From positions 1 to 64,000 of the forward strand of contig JAEVLN010000065.1 of the NCBI GenBank assembly GCA_018350325.1: a DNA stretch of 64,000 nt, written 5' to 3'. The DNA comes from Globodera rostochiensis. Lineage: Eukaryota > Nematoda > Chromadorea > Rhabditida > Heteroderidae. Under the pieces are notes generated by a model. That model worked only from the letters and a program-made list of their open reading frames with translations. It did not search any database and had not been told where the DNA came from. Position numbers and translations under genes: made by a program. Of the stretch, positions 1 through 7,845 are shown piece by piece. Each line of letters begins with the position of its first letter. The first letter of the stretch is position 1.

Positions 1-589
1 TCTCAACGAGTAGAAATTCTCAATTTACGAGTCCACAAAACATCTCAAAAAAATATATTTGCAATAGGGAGTGTTGTGGTCGAACCATCGACTTTGCTGG
101 AAATACCCAAAATGATCAATCCGATATTGTCGGAAATTCATTTTAAATGGTATAATAAAGAAATTTATTCTGACGACTACCGACAAAACATCAAAGGATG
201 TGAACTTACAAAATTATTTCAAATGCAAGTTTATTTTTTTAAATTTTATTTCCGAATTTGTCTTTTTTTTTTAAATTGCCTAAAGAAAATAGGGCAATGT
301 AAAGCGGGTCGGTCCCCCATTATTCAAAAATAAAATATTTTAAAAAGTCGTGGAATTTCTAGGGGTTTCCGGGGAGCGCAGAATCAGAATCTATATTTCG
401 AACTCTAAATCGAACAATTTTTCATTTTTATTTCAAAATGAACATTTTTCACGAAAGGTACAACTAAAAATCTCTTTTTTCATGATTATAGTTGAAAATG
501 ATTTCCCGTAAATTTTCCCATATAATTAGCATATTATTCATTTTTAGAAAGAAAAATTATTTTGAATAATAATAAACAAAAATTTGTCT
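1..589. other. AT-rich intergenic DNA with one weak ORF
   Basis: No gene is recognised here. An open frame on the plus strand at 76-333 encodes 85 residues; its first half has mixed charged residues and could be a degraded coding fragment, its second half is Phe-rich and looks like translated AT-rich DNA. No splice sites or family motif support it. Poly-T and poly-A runs dominate the rest. Confidence 0.3.
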
Positions 590-895
590 CACCTTTGACC
601 ATTACAACAAAAAAAATCCTTATTGCCAGTCCCGGTTTTCCGGTCCCGACAACTTGGCACCAAGAATTTTAAATCATTGGGCCAACATGGCGCCAAATTT
701 ATTTTTAAAAACTCGCAGATCGATGAGTACGGCACAGCGGCGTCTCCTTCGGAGCCAAAGAGTATTGGCAGCTTTTTCGGGTTGCCACAACTTTCCTTTG
801 CCCGAACCTTCCAACCCGACGGGCCGTTCGCCTTTTTCGTCACCCTCCACAAAAAGCACGTCATATTCAGCGGCGTTTTCATGGGCGAACAATAA
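590..895 (+). pseudogene. Serpin last exon, dispersed copy 1
   Basis: The exon proper starts at 719, after an acceptor ending CTCGCAG, and runs to a TAA at 893-895 (58 codons). It encodes the end of a serpin: the reactive-centre hinge IDEYGTAAS, then FQPDGPFAFFVTLHKK, which matches the family's closing F-x-A-D-H-P-F-x-F-F-I block, and a final IFSGVF. Upstream, at about 590-628, a short stretch matches the intron end that precedes the penultimate serpin exon at 20,264, but that exon itself is missing, so this copy is a deletion derivative. No other serpin exons lie nearby. The exon is intact but orphaned. Reading frames on the minus strand here are shadows. Confidence 0.8.
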
Positions 896-1089
896 GAAGA
901 AAGCAAAAGATTTTTCTATTTGGCAATCGATTTAAACACATTTTTTCCGCAATTCCGCAATGCGAATTTTAAAAATTTTTTGATATTCCAATTTTTTTAA
1001 TAAAACTCCTAACTTAAGTCAAGTTTACGCAATAAAAAATCCAGTCATATTCAAATTATGGCGAAGAGACAAATGTCGAAGATTTCTGT

Positions 1090-1350
1090 AGACAAACTTA
1101 TCCGGATCACCTTATTTTTCTGGGAAGCGGAGCCCGACGGTGTCGACAGGCGCCGGCGGGAAAATTCTCACAAAAAAATCGGTTATTTTTGCGAAGAATT
1201 TCATCAAAATTTACGCAAAATTAAGCATTTTGCTTCGGAATTTTTTGGAAAAAGTGGGTTCGTGAGAGTGGAGGATGTCCGGCGGTGCCAAAAGGCGCCG
1301 CGGGAGAATTTCTTAGAAAAATCAGCATCTTTGTTAAGAAAATTGAACCA
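1090..1350. repeat. R1 dispersed palindromic repeat, two units
   Basis: Two GC-rich near-palindromes, at about 1,137-1,160 and 1,278-1,305, of the type CGGCGGTGCCGATAGGCGCC, each followed by a GAGAAAATT-like tail and separated by about 140 bp of AT-rich DNA. The same two-unit arrangement recurs at 17,225-17,465 and, inverted, at 27,470-27,710. The 105-codon open frame across this block is repeat, not gene. Confidence 0.8.
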
Positions 1351-1439
1351 AAAATTATTTTTGCGTATATTCTAATTATAAAATAATTGATATTTATTAA
1401 AAAAGTTTCTTTTAATCAGGGAAGCGTATGAGACTAGAG

Positions 1440-1502
1440 GAAAAACGACAAATAAGTGGGGTAGCACTCAAGCGGATTCGAACCCCAACTGTTTTTTACC
1501 AT
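1440..1502 (-). repeat. tRNA-derived SINE-like fragment
   Basis: On the minus strand there is a perfect RNA polymerase III B-box-like sequence, GGTTCGAATCC, near 1,475. No A box or cloverleaf can be built with confidence, so it is treated as a SINE remnant rather than a tRNA gene. Confidence 0.35.
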
Positions 1503-1527
1503 AAAGTTTTGACGAGATTAGAGCGAC

Positions 1528-1715
1528 GTTTTAGTCCCTAAAAATCCCTATTTCGCCCTTTTTGAGAATAAATCCCTATTTCTTAAAAAAATGAAATAAA
1601 AGTTGATTTTTCTTGCCAAGATCACTAAGTTTCTGAAAAATTTTCATAATAAATAGAGCACGGATTTTTAGGAACTAAAAAATGAGAAATAGGGACTTAT
1701 AATAGGGACTAAAAC
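1528..1715. mobile_element. Small TIR element (MITE-like), TTTTAGTCCCTA ends
   Basis: Short inverted ends TTTTAGTCCCTA and TAGGGACTAAAA bound about 188 bp of AT-rich, non-coding DNA. Related sequence is found at 5,085-5,255 (one end) and 21,610-21,760 (other end), supporting a mobile family. No clear target duplication is visible. Confidence 0.6.
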
Positions 1716-1754
1716 CCCCCAAAATAGGGACCAAAAAGCCAAATCCATCAGTCT

Positions 1755-1835
1755 TTATTAATTTTCTTCTTGCAATTGTAAATATAATATTTTCACGCGT
1801 TTTTAAAACTTTTATAAAAAATATCAAATAAAACA
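1755..1835. repeat. Short dispersed repeat shared with 5,090-5,155
   Basis: A segment containing TTGCAATTGTAAATATAATA recurs almost unchanged at 5,097-5,150, beside the TTTTAGTCCC element family in both places. Probably a piece of the same larger repeat. Confidence 0.6.
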
Positions 1836-1944
1836 TTTTAGGGAAAATGTCGATCTTTGGGGGTGGATTTTTGGTTCAAGAAATGTCTTCTTTTTTTTTA
1901 GAGGTGCATTTTAAAAAAAATTTTGACTTTTAAGTAGGGTTAGA

Positions 1945-2075
1945 GCCGGGGGGGGGGATCCCCGGTCAAACCGGGGACGGGGATACCGGGGATGGACAAA
2001 CCGGTGATCCCCGTTTTTGGGGATGAGCAAACCGGGGAACGGGGATCCCCGTACGGGGATGGGCAAAATCCATTT
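1945..2075. repeat. GC-rich degenerate minisatellite
   Basis: Irregular tandem copies of CCGGGGATCCCC-like words in an otherwise AT-rich setting. No coding signal. Similar in flavour to the GGGACCGGGAC repeats at 12,150-12,320 and 16,965-17,110. Confidence 0.6.
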
Positions 2076-2204
2076 TAAGGGGTGCATTTTTGAAAAAATG
2101 CAATTTTTTGGGGACTTTTTTTAAAAATTGAAATTTCTTCAAATTAAAGTGCACCCCTAAGAAAAGGCTTTTCTTATGGCAAATATGCACCACAAAGATT
2201 TAAG

Positions 2205-2300
2205 GTGGATGTCCGGCGGTGCCGATAGGCGCCGCCGAGAAAATTTTTGAATTTTTGACTCAATTTGTTAGGAGATTTGCAACTTAAAGTCGTTAATTTA
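2205..2300. repeat. R1 palindromic repeat, single unit
   Basis: The core CGGCGGTGCCGATAGGCGCC is followed by CGCCGAGAAAATTTTTGA, as in the other R1 copies. Confidence 0.8.
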
Positions 2301-2539
2301 TGATGCTTTTTAAAATGCGCGAGAAGATAAGGCATCTTGAATTTTCTATTAGAATAATTCAAAAATTCATTTTTGCATTTTTTTTTTAAATAAAATTAGT
2401 GCCGGTCAAAAAACCTGGACTACTGGACAAATAAACGTTTTGGAAAAAACAGGGACCATTTATAATGGAGTTTGAAAAAAACCGGGACTAACTTTCAGTC
2501 CCAGAAAAGAAATGAAAAGACATTTCAATACTGGTCCCA

Positions 2540-2705
2540 GTCCCGTCCTACCCTAGTTCTGATGCGTACAGTTTTAGCAGAAATAAATTTTATTTCAAAG
2601 ATTATTTTCTTGTTTTTTAAATTTGTTATGCCCTTTAAAGTCAAAAAGGAATGGTTGACCCATCAGTCACAAAATGATTTATTGTACAGATAAGCCTACA
2701 TCATT
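2540..2705. repeat. Dispersed repeat, inverted copy at 11,985-12,150
   Basis: About 150 bp here, including ATGGTTGACCCATCAGTCAC, reappears in reverse complement at 11,990-12,150 with only scattered differences. In both places one end abuts a GGGACCGGGAC-type minisatellite, so the two belong to one composite repeat. Confidence 0.75.
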
Positions 2706-2960
2706 CAAAAACATAAAATTACAATAAAAAGGCAAATATCTAATGATCGAATGTGCTTTTGGATGATTATGAGCGTGTTTTTGTAGGCTAAAATTGATTT
2801 TTGAAAAAAATTTGAAATTTCAAAAAACCTTCAAATTCGGATCCCGGGTTAAAATTGATCGTAATGTAGGTCAGAATCGGCTTCTACGCCCCGAATACCC
2901 CTAGACTTGAAAAAGTGTTGTTGACTTAAATTTAATTAATTATTGTTTTTAAAATTCTTT
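2700..2960. other. AT-rich spacer, no gene seen
   Basis: Nothing coding or structural is recognisable between the dispersed repeat and the tandem array that starts near 2,965. Confidence 0.5.
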
Positions 2961-3045
2961 CTTATTGACGAAAAGTCGTTGATGAATAGTGCAATGACGA
3001 AAAAAGTCGTTGATGAATAGTGCAATGACGAAAAGTCGTTGATGA

Positions 3046-3912
3046 GGCGCCACTACAACTCGCCTATGTAACATTTCGCCTACAAAGCCAAAAAGCAACA
3101 CTTCGCCTACGCAACATTTCGCCTATTTACATTTCGCCTACACAGCCAATAGGCAACATTTCGCCTACAAGGTTAAAATGTTACATTTCGCCTACCCAGT
3201 CAAAAAGCAACATTTCGCCTACAAATTTTAAAAATTCTTTTTTTTTTTAAATTTTTCTTTGACAAACGATTAAGCATTTTGTAATGCGCGAAAGAATTAA
3301 AGCTTCAATTTTATTAAGTCTGGCAACAAAGAAATGATACCAAATGAATAATTGAATAGATTTTGTCTAGCTGCCAGAATTGTTGAAAAGGATCGGCCTC
3401 CTTGATAATGAGATCATCAGAAAGTCTAATTGTAAGTGGGTTTGCTGAATTGAAAATACCGAACACTTCTACGCTTGCACAAAATTTACACCATTCGAAA
3501 AACCAATACATAAAAATTTACGTCTTAACATTTGTCGAAGTGCTCAAAAACTTCGCAGGTGACGTCCTTCCTTGCTTGGCCGATCTTCCTTTTCAGACCC
3601 ATTTTTTCAAAATTCATTTTCCTTTATCTATAAATAATTAGGTATACGTGTGTGAAGATGGATTTTACAATGCTTTTGCTTTTGATCTAGCCAAATAAGC
3701 CTTAAATTTGTCAAAGGAAATGTTAAAAATTGATTTTTAAAATTTGTAGGCGAAATGTTGCTTTTTGACTGTGTAGGCGAAATGTTGCGTAGGCGAGTTG
3801 TAACATTTTAACCTTTTAGGCGAAATGTTGCCTTTTGGCTTTGTAGGCGAAATGTTACGTAGGCGAAATGTTGCGTAGGCGAAATGTTACATAGGCGAGT
3901 TGTACAGCAGCG
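3046..3912. mobile_element. Non-autonomous TIR transposon with 8-bp target duplication
   Basis: The element is flanked by GTTGATGA at 3,038-3,045 and again at 3,913-3,920, an 8-bp duplication. The ends are long imperfect inverted repeats (about 190 bp) made of sub-repeats of the word AGGCGAAATGTTGC; the outermost well-conserved part is TACAACTCGCCTATGTAAC. The 480-bp core carries no transposase. An 8-bp duplication suits hAT-type transposition. The core has a GC-richer stretch at 3,375-3,600 open on both strands, possibly a captured gene fragment. Confidence 0.8.
3314..3511 (-). other. Possible captured coding fragment inside the TIR element
   Basis: A 65-codon minus-strand frame reads with mixed hydrophobic and charged residues (for example the segment SANPLTIRLSDDLIIKEADP) and has higher GC than its surroundings. 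The opposite strand is also open at 3,402-3,641. No splice sites or family were recognised, so the direction is uncertain. It is either transposon-carried host sequence or chance. Confidence 0.3.
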
Positions 3913-4019
3913 GTTGATGAATAGTGCAATGACGAAAAGTCATTGATGAATAGTGCAATGACGAAAAGTCGTTGACGAATAGTGCAATGACGAAAAGTCC
4001 ATACGAAAAGTCATGGAAC

Positions 4020-4590
4020 CGATAATTCCATGAAAAGGCCAAAATATGCCAAAAATGCCGAAATATGCACCGAGAAATGGCACTTTTAGTGCACTAATTT
4101 GCTTACTACTTAATTTTTTCTCCTTTTAACGTATAAATAAGTAGATTTAAAGCCTTTTCGCGTATTTTTTTTTGGTATTTTTGGAAAGCTAAACAAATTT
4201 GAAAAAAGTCCGGAATTTTAACCGTCAGGCCAGCTCATCGCCATTTGGCCATTTCAGCGCCGACATTTTTATATTTATTTTTTTACGCGAAAGTTCAATT
4301 TTTTAGGCCTTCTTTTCAAAAATGACTAAAAGTCCATATTTAAAGATGAATTATTTTTCAAAAACAGCCAGAAATATGATTTTGGGGTGCATTTTTTCAA
4401 ATTTTTGGTCAAAAATGCCAAAATATACTCATGCAAAAGATACCAAAATATGCTTTTTCCCCAAAAACCCAAAATATGCTAAAATATGCGATTTAAACTG
4501 TTCTAAAAAACTCAAACCAACGCGAAAAGGCTATTTTTGGCCCGTATTCTTCAGAAGACATTTTTTTAAATTCAAATTTTGATCAATTTA
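4020..4590. other. AT-rich region, no supported gene
   Basis: An open frame at 4,322-4,582 is Lys/Phe/Asn-rich and contains repeated AAATATGC words, as expected from low-complexity DNA. No gene is called. Confidence 0.5.
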
Positions 4591-4594
4591 AAAT

Positions 4595-4800
4595 AATTCT
4601 TTCCCCCGAACCCAAAAAAGGGGTCCTTCCCGACCCCGACCCCCGACTCCGAACCCAAAAAAGGGGTCCTCCCCGACCCCGACCCACGAACCCCGACCCC
4701 AAGCCCAAAAAGGGGTCCTCCCCGACCCCGACCCCCGACATGGCCAACCCCGGGCTCCCCGACCCCGTCCCCGACTTTTTTTAGGGTCGGGGATCGGGGT
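4595..4800. repeat. C-rich minisatellite
   Basis: Tandem words of the type CCCCGACCCCGACC and AAAAAGGGGTCC make a strand-asymmetric GC-rich block of about 200 bp. The Gly/Arg-rich frames on the minus strand (4,572-4,956) are translations of this repeat. Its minus-strand word GGGGTCGGGG is shared with the larger array at 13,805-14,830. Confidence 0.85.
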
Positions 4801-4865
4801 GAACACCCCAAAAGATCGGCATTTTTTGGGAGAATACATACTTTTGGAAATATAATGAAGTATAT

Positions 4866-4940
4866 TATGTGATTGTGTAGTGATTAGTGCTGTGGACGGT
4901 GAGTGGGACAACAGTTGTGGGTTCGGATCCCAATTGAGTA
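4866..4940 (+). repeat. tRNA-derived SINE-like head
   Basis: An A-box-like TAGTGATTAGTGCTGTGG is followed about 45 bases later by the B-box-like GGGTTCGGATCCC. The spacing fits a tRNA-derived promoter, but no stable cloverleaf is apparent. Confidence 0.45.
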
Positions 4941-5084
4941 AATGAATTTTTGCCACTTAATAATGCACATCAATTTTTTTAAATTGTTTCCTTTTTAAAT
5001 ATTTTTGATGCCAATTCAGATCATTTTAACTCTTTTGGTCAGCAAAATTATTTAAAAATGTATTTATTATTTTGTTCAAAGTTG

Positions 5085-5260
5085 ATTAATTTTCTTATTG
5101 CAATTGTAAATATAATATTTTTCACACGTTTTTGAAACTTTTATAAGAAATTTTGGGCAAAAGTGCAAAAATAGGGTCTAAAAATGCAAAAACGGCGAAA
5201 TAGAGATTTATTCTCAAAAAGCCCGAAATAGGGATTTTTAGGGACTAAAAGTCGATCGGC
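5085..5260. repeat. Fragment of the TTTTAGTCCCTA element family
   Basis: The piece ends in TAGGGACTAAAAG and shares both the end and an internal segment with 1,528-1,835. It directly abuts serpin copy 2. Confidence 0.6.
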
Positions 5261-5274
5261 ACTGCCGTAACTCT

Positions 5275-5530
5275 TCCATTCCTAAAAATCATCGGGCCAA
5301 TATGGCACCAAATTAATTTTTTTAAAAACTTGCAGATCGATGAGTACGGCACAGCGGCGTCTCCTTCGGAGCCAAAGAGTATTGGCAGCTTTTTCGGGTT
5401 GCCACAACTTTCCTTTGCCCGAACCTTCCAACCCGACGGGCCGTTCGCCTTTTTCCTCACGCTTCACAAAAACACGTCATATTCAGCGGCGTTTTCACTG
5501 TCGAACAATGAGAAGGAAGCAAAGCAATGA
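5275..5530 (+). pseudogene. Serpin last exon, dispersed copy 2, frameshifted
   Basis: The exon homology begins at 5,336, after the acceptor-like TTGCAG. It keeps the hinge IDEYGTAAS and the FQPDGPFAFF block. One base is lost where the other copies read CACAAAAAGCACG, so the frame breaks after TLHK and the proper C-terminus is not made. The 3' flank to about 5,730 also matches the flank of copy 3 (20,770-20,940), so copies 2 and 3 derive from a duplication longer than the exon. Copy 1 lacks this flank. Confidence 0.8.
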
Positions 5531-5559
5531 TTTTCGATTTGGCAATCGATAAATTATTT

Positions 5560-5955
5560 TTATTTTTAATGTTTGAATTTCAAAATTTTTAATGCTTTTC
5601 GACTTATTGAATATTTTTGAGTGGATTAGAATAGAGATGAACATCGTCAATCTTTTTTATGTTATTTGCCGCTTTTTCAGTCAATATTTTGAAGACAGCA
5701 ATGGAACTCGGAATTTGAAAATGCCGGGCCTGGGTACCCGGATTTTCTTAGCTCAAACAGACCCGGGACCGGGCTTTTATCATCCGAGTTCCTCATCCAC
5801 TACTCAGTCATTTTGTCAGAAAATTTAAAAATTGGAAGAAGATGGCGGCTCTGAATTCTTGATAAATGAGAAATATTGGCCAATTTCGTTAAATTTCATA
5901 ACCATTCAAAATGTTTCTTAAAATGAAATTTATACAATTGTTAAATTTCTTATTT
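5560..5955. other. Duplicated 3' flank of serpin copies, then AT-rich spacer
   Basis: From 5,560 to about 5,730 the sequence parallels 20,770-20,940, including AGACAGCAATGGAACTCGG. No gene is supported; the 78-codon frame at 5,592-5,828 lies in this duplicated non-coding flank. Confidence 0.55.
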
Positions 5956-5959
5956 TAAA

Positions 5960-6128
5960 GGAGAGGCGCGATCGCCGTCATCCGCACTCAAAAATTTAGC
6001 AGTGGGCCTATCCCAGTTCGGGACCACCGTGCAGGTCAGCCCTAACAGAAAGTGCAATCAATGGTGGCGCCTCACCACAGGAATCCTGCCTCAGTGATAG
6101 CCGGAACTCCCCAGCCACAGTAAAGTTT
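5960..6128 (-). ncRNA. U1 snRNA-like sequence, probable pseudogene or divergent variant
   Basis: About 169 nt read on the minus strand follow the order of U1 snRNA, whose usual length is about 164 nt: a GGCTGGGG first-stem start, a TATCACTGAGGC loop resembling the U1-70K-binding loop ATCAYGAAGG, ATTGCACTTT matching the U1A-binding loop ATTGCAC, GGGCTGACCTG, a third stem GGTCCC.AACTGGGA, an Sm site AAATTTTTG and a 3' hairpin GGCGATCGCGCC. The 5' end reads AAACTTTACTGTG where U1 needs ACTTACCTG to pair with 5' splice sites, so pairing is disrupted. There is also a small insertion before ATTGCAC. The changes favour a pseudogene, although most protein-binding elements survive. Confidence 0.7.
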
Positions 6129-6129
6129 G

Positions 6130-7140
6130 TTAAGGGACGCACAGCTCACGGACAAGCAATGGGGCAGGCAAATGACCGATGGGATGCAAAAGGGCAAGGA
6201 AAAAGGGAGTGAAATATGCACTCTCTCTTACTAACGCTCTCGTTTCTTTTCCCTGAGAAGATCGTTGCATAACCGCCCTGTCACTCCTTTCTCTATCTTC
6301 GAGACAGGAGAAGAAACAGCAGTCTGTCTGTCTTATAGACATACAATTGAGAGAAAGAGAAAGGGTGAACAGCCTCAGTTAACAATGTTGAAGAAAGAAG
6401 AAAAAGAGAATAGAGTAAAAGTGAGTACAACAGGACAGAGAAGGAAAATTGAGAGAGTGAGTGTGCATTCACTCGTTCTTCTCTTTTTGAATTTTCAAAA
6501 GCAATGTTTTATGCAAAATTGCAAGCCATTTTTTTAACTAAATTTTAAAATGCATTAAAATAAACCACCCATAAAATTAATTTATTTCATCAACTGACCG
6601 GTATGACATATCCAAAAAAACGATCTGATCATGAGTTTTGAACAAATCAGACAATTGTTTTGTGAACATTGAAATACTGTTCGAAAATTAAAAATATCAC
6701 TCAGGGCTTGGGATTGTTAACTAGAGACCGGACAAGTCGATGTTTTGTGATCAGGATCCCGGTTAAATCCCGAACAAAAATCGGAGTTCGGACCCAGCAA
6801 TTTGTTGAGATTTGTACAGACCAGGGTTTTGCTCTGATCAAAAAGTAATCAACAGCAAAGTTGTGCGAAACATTCTAGCTTAGCGCCTTTTTAGCGAGTG
6901 CTAAGCGCTGCCGATCCAAAGAAAATAGTTTTCTTAAGTGGGACTGACTTTTTGACCCGCAATCGGGGCACTGCACTGCAGGCGTCCATCTGAGCGTCAC
7001 GCCTATAGTTATTTTGGATGCGCCTCAAAAAAATGGGCAGTCATTTTTTTATAGCATTTACAAACATTTTTATTGGTGGCGCTAAGAGAAAAAATGTTGT
7101 GATTTTCGAATTTTTTCGAAAACTTTTTTTTAATGCATTT
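6130..7140. other. Spacer upstream of the U1-like sequence; purine-rich tract
   Basis: 6,150-6,480 is GA-rich with GAGAGAAAGAG-type words and a pair of opposed ACTCTC/GAGAGT segments. No proximal sequence element can be identified with confidence. The frames at 6,130-6,342 and 6,265-6,537 overlap on opposite strands in low-complexity DNA and are not called. 6,540-7,140 is AT-rich with no recognised feature. Confidence 0.45.
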
Positions 7141-7149
7141 TTCTTTACT

Positions 7150-7335
7150 TCTGGGGAGGGGCTCGGCGGTGCCGATAGGCGCAGCCGAGAAAATTTTGGA
7201 ATTTTTGACTCAATTTGTTAAGGAATTGCAACAAAAATTTTTTTAAATACGGTAATTTTTGAGGCGTTTTAGAAATGGGAAGGTCCGGTGCCGACAGGCG
7301 CCGTCGGGAAAATTCTTTTGCGTTTTTGGATGGAA
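7150..7335. repeat. R1 palindromic repeat, two units
   Basis: Units lie at about 7,162-7,190 (CTCGGCGGTGCCGATAGGCG) and 7,286-7,312, with the usual AT-rich spacer that contains GACTCAATTTGTTAAG. Confidence 0.8.
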
Positions 7336-7379
7336 TTTGTTAAGAAAATTGGCACAAAAATGATTAATTTTGCAAAACA

Positions 7380-7600
7380 AAAGGGTCCCCCCTTTGGTTT
7401 TTTTTACTCAAAAAAAATTTCGTGGGGGGGGGGCCATGGCCCGCTTGGCCCCCCCTCCAGTTATGCCCCTGGGTGGCGCCTATTTCGACTGCCAAAGGCC
7501 CGACCTTTTGGGAGTCATCCCCGACTCCGACATGAGTCTCCGAAATTCTCTTCCCGCCCGACCTTTTGGGAGAGCTCTTAGCGCTCGTTTGTTTCATAAT
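7380..7600. repeat. GC-rich low-complexity block
   Basis: Poly-T and poly-G runs are followed by repeated CCCGACCTTTTGGGAG words. Frames on both strands (7,364-7,630) reflect the composition and are not called. Confidence 0.55.
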
Positions 7601-7845
7601 TTCCCACCAAAAAATTCCAAAAAGTTGTAAATGCCATTCAAAAATATTTTTAAAAAATCGGGAATAATGAAATTCACAAATCGAAAATTTGATTAAATGA
7701 ATTAATTATTGGCTTTTAGCAAAATCAAGTCGCGGAATTCAGCAAAAAATATTTATAAAAGTCCATTGGCTAAAATTCAAGGCGTTTGGCCGGCATTCTT
7801 TGGCATTTTGTGGATTTCAGACATCACATTTCTTCCTTCTGACAA

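Larger units (their letters stand above)
2965..4015. repeat. Tandem array interrupted by a TIR element
   Basis: Units of about 30 bp built on GACGAAAAGTCGTTGATGAA and TAGTGCAAT run from 2,965 to 3,045 and resume in the same orientation at 3,913-4,010. The interruption is exactly the element at 3,046-3,912, so the array is the insertion site. Confidence 0.8.

Noticed and set aside
589..906. Minus-strand frames over serpin copies (also at 5,245-5,467 and 20,514-20,762)
   Set aside because: The plus strand carries the serpin hinge and C-terminal block with matching splice sites; the minus frames are shadows.
1058..1375. 105-codon frame as a gene
   Set aside because: It spans two R1 repeat units and their tails, which recur elsewhere with different frames.
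3046..3912. CRISPR-like or regulatory array from repeated AGGCGAAATGTTGC
   Set aside because: The repeats form inverted transposon ends with an 8-bp target duplication.
4572..4956. Gly-rich minus-strand protein
   Set aside because: Translation of the C-rich minisatellite.
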